A stretch of 64,000 nt of DNA from Butyrivibrio sp. YAB3001. GTDB taxonomy: Bacteria > Bacillota > Clostridia > Lachnospirales > Lachnospiraceae. Below the pieces are notes generated by a model that did no database searches, was not told the origin of the DNA, and worked only from the letters and a program-made list of their open reading frames with translations. Location of the stretch: the NCBI RefSeq assembly GCF_900112195.1, contig NZ_FOKR01000002.1:280134-344133 (forward strand), written 5' to 3'. The translations under genes were made by a program, and so were the position numbers. Below are positions 54,552 through 62,696 of the stretch, piece by piece (the first letter of the stretch is position 1; every line of letters starts with the position of its first letter).

Positions 54552-55022
54552 TTACAAAATATATTCCATCTGCGTTTCTTTATTCTTAAATCCCATAGCC
54601 CTGTAAAACTTTTCAGCACTGTCATTTCCTTCCCATACATTTAAGGTAAGTTCATAGCAGCCAAGTCTTCTTGCCTCACCACTTACAAATTCAAATAAAC
54701 TCTTTCCAATCTTCTGTCCCCTTGCATTTTCATCAACGCAAAGGTCATCAATAAACATAGATGTAAAAGGAATCATAGTCGTTGTGAAGGGCTGCTTTTT
54801 TATCTGGCAAAAAGCGTAGCCAATAGGACTATCATTTTCATCCACTGCTACATAAACAGGTCTTTGATCATCGGCAAAGATTTCCTGTAAATCTTCCATT
54901 GTATATTTGGTTGTTCCCGACACAAAAATATCAGGTCTTATTGCCGCATGTATTTCCAAAACCTGGGATAATAGTTCCAAAACCCTTGGTATATCTTTAT
55001 TCTCCGCTCTACGTATTATCAT
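54552..55022 (-). CDS. GNAT-family N-acetyltransferase
   Basis: 156 residues. The acetyl-CoA loop is in the segment VDENARGQKIGKSLFEFVSGEA, and the C-terminal strand-helix LTLNVWEGNDSAEKFYRAMGF is a GNAT hallmark. The acceptor substrate is unknown. It starts three bases after the phosphoesterase stop and is the last gene of the six-gene operon. AAAGG precedes the ATG. Confidence 0.9.
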   Translation of the reverse strand: MIIRRAENKDIPRVLELLSQVLEIHAAIRPDIFVSGTTKYTMEDLQEIFADDQRPVYVAVDENDSPIGYAFCQIKKQPFTTTMIPFTSMFIDDLCVDENARGQKIGKSLFEFVSGEARRLGCYELTLNVWEGNDSAEKFYRAMGFKNKETQMEYIL

Positions 55023-55025
55023 TTT

Positions 55026-55919
55026 TCAGCCTTTCTTTTCATGTGGTATGTCTTTTCCGTAAAGATCGATATAGTTTTCCTTTAATGCAATCGCCCAGTA
55101 TTTCTCAGGGATGTTGGGCCACTTAACCTTCCCTCTCTCCTGCTCACATAATCTCATAGCCCGTAAAAGAACTGTCTGATTAAGGTCAACTCCGGTCCTT
55201 ATGGTATGCATTGTAACCGCAGCCCATGCAGGAGCATAGCTACATACAGGAGATGACTTAAACTCTCTTAATATTTCTTTTTTATTATAATCAAGCTGTA
55301 TAAACTCTTCTTCCCAGGTCTTGCCATCACCATGCAGGATACAAAACTGGGTTTTTCCGCCATAGTACCAGGGTAAGCCCACAGAACCGGGATTTACAGC
55401 TTTTTTATCCCTGTAAATATATGTTCCCTGAATATGAGTATGCCCGTGAAGAAGCATCTTACTGTTTAAGTGCGCAATGACTTTCTTAGTATTTCTTTTT
55501 TCCTTATATAAGAGTTCTGCCGTATGAGTAGGTGAACCATGACAGTATTCAAATACAGGAAATCCCTTTTCCTCAAAAACCTTATAATTAGGCAGAGAAT
55601 CAAAAAAGTTAAAATCCTTATCAGTTAAGTTTTCATAGGTATAAAGAAGCGCCCCTGATGCAGAACCCTTGCGCCACTTTCCGGCGCCGCTCTTTTTGTA
55701 GTTAAGAAGGTATTCCTCCCTGTTGCCACGAACTATATATGTATTAAAATACTGTTTCAACACATATATAAGTTCCATGGTCTTCTGCGGATTTGGGCAA
55801 TCAGTAACATAGTCGCCAAGGAGCATAAAATGTGTTATGCCCTTTCCAACCGCATAGTCAATGCATGCCTGCAGCGCACTATGATTTCCATGTATATCAC
55901 TAAAAACAGCTATATCCAT
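55026..55919 (-). CDS. Metallophosphoesterase (YfcE-like)
   Basis: 297 residues. It is cytoplasmic and begins directly with the metal motif MDIAVFSDIHGNHSALQ. Others are GDYVTDCPNP, VRGNREEYL, and HGHTHIQGTYIY with NPGSVGLP, the full set for a dinuclear phosphodiesterase. The C-terminal 80 residues after the core are extra relative to short YfcE proteins. The substrate is unknown. It lies 30 bases behind the ABC exporter gene. Confidence 0.87.
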   Translation of the reverse strand: MDIAVFSDIHGNHSALQACIDYAVGKGITHFMLLGDYVTDCPNPQKTMELIYVLKQYFNTYIVRGNREEYLLNYKKSGAGKWRKGSASGALLYTYENLTDKDFNFFDSLPNYKVFEEKGFPVFEYCHGSPTHTAELLYKEKRNTKKVIAHLNSKMLLHGHTHIQGTYIYRDKKAVNPGSVGLPWYYGGKTQFCILHGDGKTWEEEFIQLDYNKKEILREFKSSPVCSYAPAWAAVTMHTIRTGVDLNQTVLLRAMRLCEQERGKVKWPNIPEKYWAIALKENYIDLYGKDIPHEKKG

Positions 55920-55949
55920 CTAAAATATCTTCCCTGAAATCCTTATATT

Positions 55950-57767
55950 TTATGTACTAAATGCTGTATCAATACTGCTTTCGTCGAACTGTCGTGTAAA
56001 CAATTCGTGGTAGTAACCCTTAAGCGCCATAAGCTCTTTGTGAGTGCCCCGCTCTATAATCTTGCCATCCTGCACCACAAGAATAATGTCTGCATTTACT
56101 ACAGTTGACAGTCTGTGTGCTATGACAAAAGATGTTCTTTCCTTAGTTACTGTTTCGATTGCATCCTGAATAGCTTTCTCTGTCACAGTGTCTATAGACG
56201 CAGTTGCTTCATCAAGAACAAGTATCTTAGGATCAGCCAAAATAGCTCTTGCAAAGGAAAGAAGCTGTTTTTCTCCTGTGGAAAGCATGTCTCCGTCCTC
56301 ACCAACATCACTATCCAGCTGCTTATCCATTCTTTTTACTATATCCTTGGCTGAAACAAGTGAAAGCGCATTCCATATTTCTTCATCTGTTGCGTCAGGT
56401 TTACCATATTTGAGATTTTCTCTTACAGTTCCTGAAAAAAGATGCGGAGTCTGAAGCACATAACCTATATTTGAATGAAGCCAAAGCTGTGACCTCTCCG
56501 CTGCATCTCTTCCGTCTATAAGTACCTTACCCTTTGTCGGTTTAAAGAATCTGCATACAAGATTTACAAGTGTAGATTTTCCCGCGCCTGTCTCACCTAC
56601 AATTGCAACATTTGTCCCCTGAGGCACCACAAGGTTAAAATCCGTAAGGACATACTCATCGCCATCCGGATATTTAAAGGTAACATCCTTAAACTCCACA
56701 TCACCATGAAGCGGTTCCCAATTCTCTTTCCTGGGATTAAAGGTATCGCCATATTTTTCGATAACTTCCGGTGTGTCCGCAACATCAGATTCTGTTTCAA
56801 GAAGTCTTGTAAGTCTCTCAATATTGACCTGAACAGCGATAAGTTCTGAGAAAGTGATGATAACATTCTGTATCGGCTCCATAAGGCCAAGCGCATAGGA
56901 TAAAAATACAGAAAGCGTACCAATCTGAATTACTCCATCTATAGTTATAATTCCGCCTCTCCAAAGAACAAGCGCCAGAGCCACCGAAGACATCATGGTG
57001 ATCGCTGAGGTAAAAAATGCTGAATAGTGAGTTGCGTGAACAGAGGTTGACCTCATTTTTTCCGTATCATCTTCAAAATCCTTCTGAATCTTGTCCTCGA
57101 CCACCAAAGTCTTGATTGCCTTGGCTCCCGTAATTCCTTCATTAAAGTTACTTGTTATCGTCGAATTGATTTCTCTGATATTTCGATTAAGCACTATAAG
57201 TTTTTTCTGAAAGTACATGACCAGAACAACCGCAAGAGGCACAAGGACTATTACATACATGGCAAGCTTGAAATTCAGCGCCAGCATCATGACAAGTACA
57301 CATATGATATAAGCTCCCTGCCAGATAATATCCATCATTCGCCAGGAAACCATAACTCCGATCTTACCTGTGTCACTCATTACTCTTGCATGGATATATC
57401 CCACATTATTCTGATTAAAGTAGGCAAAAGAAAGGGTCTGTAAATGATTAAAAGCTGCATTTCTAAGGTCCCTGTCTACAAACAACTCTATCTGTCCACA
57501 TATATAGGTACAGATAAAATTGTCGATAACCTGAAGTACCAGAACGATGACGTACAGAACTACAAAAACAGTAAGTCCTTCAAGTGTCTTTTTACCTACA
57601 AAATTGTCAATTGCATATCGGTTAAAAATCGGAAATATTGAATCCGCCAAAGAACTAAGTACGCCCAGCGCTATCATAAAGATGATCTTGGGCATATAAA
57701 TCTTTATGTATGGATACAATTTGGGTATTCCGAAAAAAGGTAGTTTAATATTATTATTCTCGCTCAT
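55950..57767 (-). CDS. ABC exporter half-transporter, catalytic-Glu subunit
   Basis: 605 residues: a six-helix transmembrane domain (about 25-320), then the ATPase. Walker A is GETGAGKST, Walker B plus catalytic Glu is ILVLDEATASID, and the His switch is FVIAHRLSTV. The ABC signature is the variant LSTGEKQ instead of LSGGQ. Its gene overlaps the preceding half-transporter by four bases. The variant signature here and the Walker B Asp in the partner are complementary, as in heterodimeric exporters with one degenerate ATP site. The cargo is unknown; multidrug or lipid is typical. Confidence 0.92.
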   Translation of the reverse strand: MSENNNIKLPFFGIPKLYPYIKIYMPKIIFMIALGVLSSLADSIFPIFNRYAIDNFVGKKTLEGLTVFVVLYVIVLVLQVIDNFICTYICGQIELFVDRDLRNAAFNHLQTLSFAYFNQNNVGYIHARVMSDTGKIGVMVSWRMMDIIWQGAYIICVLVMMLALNFKLAMYVIVLVPLAVVLVMYFQKKLIVLNRNIREINSTITSNFNEGITGAKAIKTLVVEDKIQKDFEDDTEKMRSTSVHATHYSAFFTSAITMMSSVALALVLWRGGIITIDGVIQIGTLSVFLSYALGLMEPIQNVIITFSELIAVQVNIERLTRLLETESDVADTPEVIEKYGDTFNPRKENWEPLHGDVEFKDVTFKYPDGDEYVLTDFNLVVPQGTNVAIVGETGAGKSTLVNLVCRFFKPTKGKVLIDGRDAAERSQLWLHSNIGYVLQTPHLFSGTVRENLKYGKPDATDEEIWNALSLVSAKDIVKRMDKQLDSDVGEDGDMLSTGEKQLLSFARAILADPKILVLDEATASIDTVTEKAIQDAIETVTKERTSFVIAHRLSTVVNADIILVVQDGKIIERGTHKELMALKGYYHELFTRQFDESSIDTAFST

Positions 57768-59578
57768 GTTCCTTGCATCTGTATATCGTAAATTTTCTTG
57801 TAAATACCGTTCTTTTCAAGGAGCTGTTTGTGTGTTCCCTGCTCCGCAATCCTGCCATGGTCAAGAACGATAATGTTGTCTGCATGCATCAGTGTCATGA
57901 TCCTGTGTGAAATCAAAATAACTGTCGAATCTCCGATATTCTCAGACAGAGCATGACGTATTTTAGCATCAGTCTGGGTATCAACAGCTGATAATGAATC
58001 ATCAAATACCATGACAGGTGGTTTGCCCACTAGCATCTGCGCAATGGCTGTTCGCTGTTTCTGACCACCTGAAAGCGTAACGCCGCGCTCTCCAACATAG
58101 GTTTCATATCCCTTGGAAAAGTCTTCTATGGTTTCATCAAGAGCTGCTATCTTAGCCGCCTCTTTTATTTCCTTGATATCAGCCTTTTTCTGAGTGATTC
58201 CAATGTTTTCAGACAACGTTCTGCTAAAAAGAAATGGTTCCTGAAGAACAAAACCGATATTTTTCCTAAGCCAGGAAGCCTTAATAACTTTGATATCAGT
58301 ATCACCAACACGGATATGGCCTGAATTTTCGTCAAGGTCGTAGAGCCTGTCCATCAGATACATAAGCGTTGACTTTCCGGAACCCGTGCCTCCAAGTATT
58401 CCAAAGGTACTGCCGCCCTTTATGATAAAGCTCACATCATTTAAGACTTCTCCTCCGCCATTTTCATAGGCATAAGATACATGCTCGAAAGTAATATCCT
58501 CGCCCATAGAAGGCTCTTTTGCATCAGGCCTATCATGCTCAATTTCAGAATTCATTATGTGACTGATACGGTCTATTGATACACCGGCCTTACTCATCTC
58601 GGAAATAATTCTGCCTAGTGCCCTGACAGGCCATACAAGCATTGAATTATACGAAACAAAGGCTATGTATTCACCTACTGTGATATCGCCTCTCACGCAA
58701 TAAACTGCACCAAGAACTGTTATTATCATAACCTGTAGTCCAGAGATAAGGTCATTGGACGCCCAGAAGGCTGCAAGAGTTTTCATAAGATTTATCCACA
58801 TCTGCGTGTATTCAGCATTCTGTTTGACAAATCTCTCCTTCTCATACTGTTCACGGCCAAATGCACGAACTACTCGCACACCCGTAAGATTTTCCTGGGC
58901 AGTTGCAGAAAGCCTTCCCTCTTCCGTATCTGCTCTCTCAAATTCGCTTCTTATTCTCTGATGAAAAAAACTCGAATAAATGACTATGATTGGAATAAAA
59001 ATAGCCGAGAAAAAGGACATCTTTATATTTATCCCAATCATAAAGTACATTGCAACGCATATTCTGATAAAGATTCTAAATAGAGAAAGCATCTGCTCAG
59101 AAATAAACATTCTCACAGTATCAACGTCTGATGTGCATCTCTGTATAATATCTCCTGTATGATTCTGACCGTGCCAGCTAAACGGAAGATGCATTATCTG
59201 CTCAAAGAGCTTATTTCTCATTCTCTGAATAAGTTTCTCAGAGCCAAGCGCATTACAAAGTCTGAAACTGTATCTGCATAGTGCCGAAGCAAGCGCAACT
59301 GCGCCAACAATAATCGCAATATAATACAAATGTCCCCGGAGGAACTGCCTTCCTCCGAGCACATCCATAATAGTAAGGACAAATCCAGGCGCAACGCTAA
59401 CTTCTGAATTTCCTATGCAGAAGTCTACAGTGTACTGGATTATCTTTGGTCCTATAAGATCAAAAATAGTGACAAGTATAGAAAAAACTACACTTAAAAA
59501 GAAGAATCTTTTACTACCCTCAAGGAAATAAAATACTAAATCCTTCTTGGACTTAAACCTAAGATTTTTATTTGACAT
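57764..59578 (-). CDS. ABC exporter half-transporter, degenerate Walker B subunit
   Basis: 604 residues with a six-helix membrane domain and an ATPase. Walker A is GGTGSGKST, the signature is canonical LSGGQKQR, and Walker B reads VMVFDDSLSAVD, with Asp where the catalytic Glu should be. The His switch is ILISHRIM. Together with the downstream gene it should form one consensus and one degenerate ATP site, like TM287/288 or BmrCD. Its start overlaps the SPFH gene stop (TAATG) and its end overlaps the partner's start. Confidence 0.93.
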   Translation of the reverse strand: MSNKNLRFKSKKDLVFYFLEGSKRFFFLSVVFSILVTIFDLIGPKIIQYTVDFCIGNSEVSVAPGFVLTIMDVLGGRQFLRGHLYYIAIIVGAVALASALCRYSFRLCNALGSEKLIQRMRNKLFEQIMHLPFSWHGQNHTGDIIQRCTSDVDTVRMFISEQMLSLFRIFIRICVAMYFMIGINIKMSFFSAIFIPIIVIYSSFFHQRIRSEFERADTEEGRLSATAQENLTGVRVVRAFGREQYEKERFVKQNAEYTQMWINLMKTLAAFWASNDLISGLQVMIITVLGAVYCVRGDITVGEYIAFVSYNSMLVWPVRALGRIISEMSKAGVSIDRISHIMNSEIEHDRPDAKEPSMGEDITFEHVSYAYENGGGEVLNDVSFIIKGGSTFGILGGTGSGKSTLMYLMDRLYDLDENSGHIRVGDTDIKVIKASWLRKNIGFVLQEPFLFSRTLSENIGITQKKADIKEIKEAAKIAALDETIEDFSKGYETYVGERGVTLSGGQKQRTAIAQMLVGKPPVMVFDDSLSAVDTQTDAKIRHALSENIGDSTVILISHRIMTLMHADNIIVLDHGRIAEQGTHKQLLEKNGIYKKIYDIQMQGT

Positions 59579-60489
59579 TACTTCACAATTTCCTTTATAG
59601 ACTGCGCAAGTCCTGCAATTCCCTGTATGTTTGACGGAACAATGATCTTTGTTGCCTGGCCGTCAGAAGCCTTCTCAAATGCTTCAAGGCTCTTAAGAGT
59701 AAGAACTGACTCATCTGCGCCAGCCTCTTTTAACATCTTGATACCCTCTGCATTAGCGCGCTGAATGCTCTTGATAGCCTCAGCCTGACCTTCAGCTTCA
59801 CGGATTTTCTTTTCTCTTTCAGCTTCTGCGCGAAGGATAGTTGCCTGCTTATCAGCTTCTGCCTGAAGTATCTTACTCTGCTTCTCACCTTCTGCTACAG
59901 TAATCTGAGACTGCTTCTCGCCTTCTGCAAAAAGAATCTTTTCTCTCTTTTCACGCTCAGCCTTCATCTGCTTCTCCATCGCATCTCTTATCTGCTCCGG
60001 AGGGTTGATATTCTTAAGCTCAACTCTTGTTATCTTTATTCCCCATGGGTCAGTTGCGATATCAAGAGCATCCTGCATCTGAGCATTTATCTTATCTCTT
60101 GAAGTAAGTGTTTCATCAAGAGTAAGTGAACCGATTACGTTACGAAGAGTAGTTGCTGTAAGATTTTCAATAGCTCCGATAGGATTTCTTACGCCGTATG
60201 CAAATGCCATAGGATCAGAAATTCTAAAGAATACGATCGAATCAATCTGCATTGTAACGTTATCCTGTGTGATAACAGGCTGAGGTGGGAAATCACAGTA
60301 CTGTTCCTTAAGGTCAACCTGCCTTGCAACTCTGTCAATAAAAGGGACTTTAATATGAAGTCCTACATCCCAGGTCTCCTTGTAAGCTCCAAGTCTCTCC
60401 ACAACAAATGAATGTGCCTGCGGAACTATCCTTACGTTTGCCGCAACCAAAACCAAAATCAAAATAATTAATACAACTGCATAGATCAT
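59578..60489 (-). CDS. SPFH/band-7 (stomatin-like) membrane protein
   Basis: 303 residues. One N-terminal membrane helix (AVVLIILILVLVAANV) is followed by the SPFH domain with PQAHSFVVERLGAYKETWDVGLHIKVPFIDRV, QPVITQDNVTMQIDSIVFFRI and LRNVIGSLTLDE. A long charged coiled coil follows with repeated AEGEKQSQITVAEGEKQSKI, and a C-terminal oligomerisation segment ends it. Such proteins build membrane microdomain rings and often work with NfeD partners; the NfeD gene precedes it with one base of overlap. The C-terminal tail is short compared with flotillins, so it is of the stomatin/QmcA type. Confidence 0.93.
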   Translation of the reverse strand: MIYAVVLIILILVLVAANVRIVPQAHSFVVERLGAYKETWDVGLHIKVPFIDRVARQVDLKEQYCDFPPQPVITQDNVTMQIDSIVFFRISDPMAFAYGVRNPIGAIENLTATTLRNVIGSLTLDETLTSRDKINAQMQDALDIATDPWGIKITRVELKNINPPEQIRDAMEKQMKAEREKREKILFAEGEKQSQITVAEGEKQSKILQAEADKQATILRAEAEREKKIREAEGQAEAIKSIQRANAEGIKMLKEAGADESVLTLKSLEAFEKASDGQATKIIVPSNIQGIAGLAQSIKEIVK

Positions 60490-60935
60490 TACTTTTCATC
60501 CTCCTTCTCAACAATGAGCTTTGCCCCAACAACTTTTACAACTCTGATAATATCACCAGCATGAATCACTTCGTCCTCTCTGGACGATAAAGCAAACCAG
60601 GTGGAGCCATCCATATCAACCTTTCCCAGTCCTACAGCATTGTCAATATCTGTTTTGGCAACCAGTTTTCTGCCAATAACCGCATCAATATTGGTTCTCT
60701 TAGTTCTGCTGTTTACATATTTAGTCGCCAAAGGCCGTAAAGTAATCAGTATTACTGTGGAAACTACTATAAAAACAATCAGCTGAATGCCAATATTTGC
60801 GCCAATAATAGCTGCAATCATCGCCATGGCAGCTCCTATGGCAAACCATATAGTGACAAGACCAAACGTGGAAAGTTCAATGACTGCAAGAGCTACAGTC
60901 ACAATCAGCCATGTAACCGGCGCAGAAATAACCAT
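60489..60935 (-). CDS. NfeD family membrane protein
   Basis: 148 residues from the third-codon ATG, seven bases after GGAGG; a start two codons earlier (60941) is possible but too close to the site. Three to four hydrophobic segments occupy residues 8-75 (VTWLIVTVALAVIELSTFGLV). The C-terminal NfeD OB-fold is TNIDAVIGRKLVAKTDIDNAVGLGKVDMDGSTWFALSSREDEVIHAGDIIRVVKVVGAKLIVE. It is the short form without the protease domain, the usual partner of an SPFH protein. It heads the six-gene operon. Confidence 0.92.
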   Translation of the reverse strand: MVISAPVTWLIVTVALAVIELSTFGLVTIWFAIGAAMAMIAAIIGANIGIQLIVFIVVSTVILITLRPLATKYVNSRTKRTNIDAVIGRKLVAKTDIDNAVGLGKVDMDGSTWFALSSREDEVIHAGDIIRVVKVVGAKLIVEKEDEK

Positions 60936-61069
60936 ACTCATCCCTCCCCCTTCACATAAACGCTGTGACGCATGATGCTACACAGCCTTCAACTGTATTA
61001 TACTTCTTTTTCCACGTTCACGAAAGTAGCTAATTAAGCTAAATTGAACACGTTTTGTGATACTGTTTT

Positions 61070-61099
61070 TTGATTTTCATACAATTAATATGTTATGAT
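61070..61099 (+). promoter_or_regulatory. Promoter candidate of the GGDEF gene
   Basis: TTGATT and TATGAT are 18 bases apart, 63 bases before the ATG. An AT-rich palindrome TAGCTAATTAAGCTA (61027-61041) lies upstream. Confidence 0.5.
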
Positions 61100-61161
61100 A
61101 TTTTAGTGAGATAATATACGTATTCGCGACTACAAACCATTATTCTCCGGAGGTATATCTG

Positions 61162-62598
61162 ATGTCTTTTCTGACATATGAAGGCTTCAAACAGATTGTT
61201 TCTTCACAGCAGCTTGCCTGTGCTATTATTTCCGTGCAAAAAAATCCTGATGGCACCTGTGGCGAAATCCGATATGTTGCTGCGAACGAACCTTTCTTAG
61301 ACAGTAACTATGCTCTTTTTGCTCCAGAATCCGGCAAAAAACCAACTCGCGATCAATTTACTATGGATGGAAAGATTTATACAGATTTTTTGCCAAAAGA
61401 ACCTAAATTTGAAGATATATGTTATCGCACAGCCTGGTTGGGCGAGCATTTTCACTCATATATAGACACCACCAGAATGTATGGAATGTGGACAGAAAAC
61501 ATCCTTCTTCCTCTCGGAAATGATGAAGAAAATAAAATCGGATATCTGGAATTATTCTATACTCTCTCCAAGATGATAGACACAGGAAAGTTCTCAGTAA
61601 TTCCGCCTGACACTGCAAGTTTTGTCATCAGTGCATGCCTTAAGATGAAGGGACAGGAAGATTTTGACTCTTCAATGGATGTTGTGACACGGGATATCCT
61701 TGAAAACACCGGTGCCCAGTCTGCTTGCATATTAACTGTAAGTCCTGACCTTTATAAATTTGATATTATTAGCGAATGTGTTAAAAACAATGCCTATAAA
61801 ATAAAAGATTTATTCATAAGAATCCCCTATGAAATCGTTGAACAGCTGGAATGGCTTTGTGGCGAAACGGATTGCATTATTGTAAAAGATGAAAATGACA
61901 TGGAACATTACAGTAAAAAAGCGCCACAATGCGTTGATGTTCTTGAAAGAAATAATATCCACTCTCTATGCCTCGTTCCTTTCGTACACCAAAATGCCAT
62001 TATCGGTTACTTATATATAACAAATTTTGATGTAGATAAGATAAACACCTTTAAAGACATGGTAGTACTTATGAGTTTCTTCCTTTCAGCGGAAGTTGCA
62101 AACCATATGATCATGTCACGTCTTGATTATTTAAGCACCATCGACCTTCTGACAGGAGTTTACAACAGAAACTGCATGAATGTAAATGTTGATGAGCTTG
62201 CTACAAAGCTCGTCCTGAGTCCAAAGCCTGTCAATGTAGCCTTCTGTAATTTGACCAGCTTAAAAACTGTAAATGATATCGACGGCCACGACAGCGGCGA
62301 TAAGCTTCTTAAAGAAGCTGCCGAATTTCTTAATCTAGTCTTTACCAATGATAAAATATACAGATCTGGCGGAGATGAATTCACTGTTATCTCAACCTCC
62401 GCAAACACACAGGAATTTGAGGAAAAGATTGCAGCTCTTCGTGAAGAAGCATCAGATCCTGACTGGCTTCATTTTGCCATAGGCTACTATTGTGATCAGG
62501 AATGTAAAGACCTTCGCCTTGCACTCCGTTATGCAAATGAACACATGTTAAAAGATAAGTCGATTTACTTTAGAAATCATCCGGATAAAAGAATGTGA
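61162..62598 (+). CDS. GGDEF-domain protein with N-terminal sensory region
   Basis: 478 residues. The N-terminal 140 residues resemble a PAS-like module (ACAIISVQKNPDG, RYVAANEPF), the middle resembles a GAF-like module (about 150-310, CLVPFVHQNAIIGYLYI), and residues about 320-475 form a GGDEF domain beginning STIDLLTGVYNRNCM. GGDEF itself is intact at 403-407 (RSGGDEFTV). However, the metal-binding block that normally reads D-x-D-x-F-K is NLTSLK, with Asn363 replacing the first Asp, and the RxxD inhibitory site is absent. It may be a weak cyclase or a nucleotide sensor. GGAGG lies eight bases before the ATG. Confidence 0.85.
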   Translation: MSFLTYEGFKQIVSSQQLACAIISVQKNPDGTCGEIRYVAANEPFLDSNYALFAPESGKKPTRDQFTMDGKIYTDFLPKEPKFEDICYRTAWLGEHFHSYIDTTRMYGMWTENILLPLGNDEENKIGYLELFYTLSKMIDTGKFSVIPPDTASFVISACLKMKGQEDFDSSMDVVTRDILENTGAQSACILTVSPDLYKFDIISECVKNNAYKIKDLFIRIPYEIVEQLEWLCGETDCIIVKDENDMEHYSKKAPQCVDVLERNNIHSLCLVPFVHQNAIIGYLYITNFDVDKINTFKDMVVLMSFFLSAEVANHMIMSRLDYLSTIDLLTGVYNRNCMNVNVDELATKLVLSPKPVNVAFCNLTSLKTVNDIDGHDSGDKLLKEAAEFLNLVFTNDKIYRSGGDEFTVISTSANTQEFEEKIAALREEASDPDWLHFAIGYYCDQECKDLRLALRYANEHMLKDKSIYFRNHPDKRM

Positions 62599-62601
62599 CA
62601 T

Positions 62602-62650
62602 AAACACAGCTCAGAAGAATCATATTGACTTCTGAGCTGTGTTTCTTTTA
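62602..62650 (+). terminator. Terminator behind the GGDEF gene
   Basis: AAACACAGCTCAGAAG and CTTCTGAGCTGTGTTT form a perfect 16-bp stem, followed by CTTTT. It lies between convergent stops and may also serve the amylosucrase gene. Confidence 0.85.
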
Positions 62651-62696
62651 ATATGTCACGGATTTATTTTCACAATCCTTCATATCATTTAAGTAT

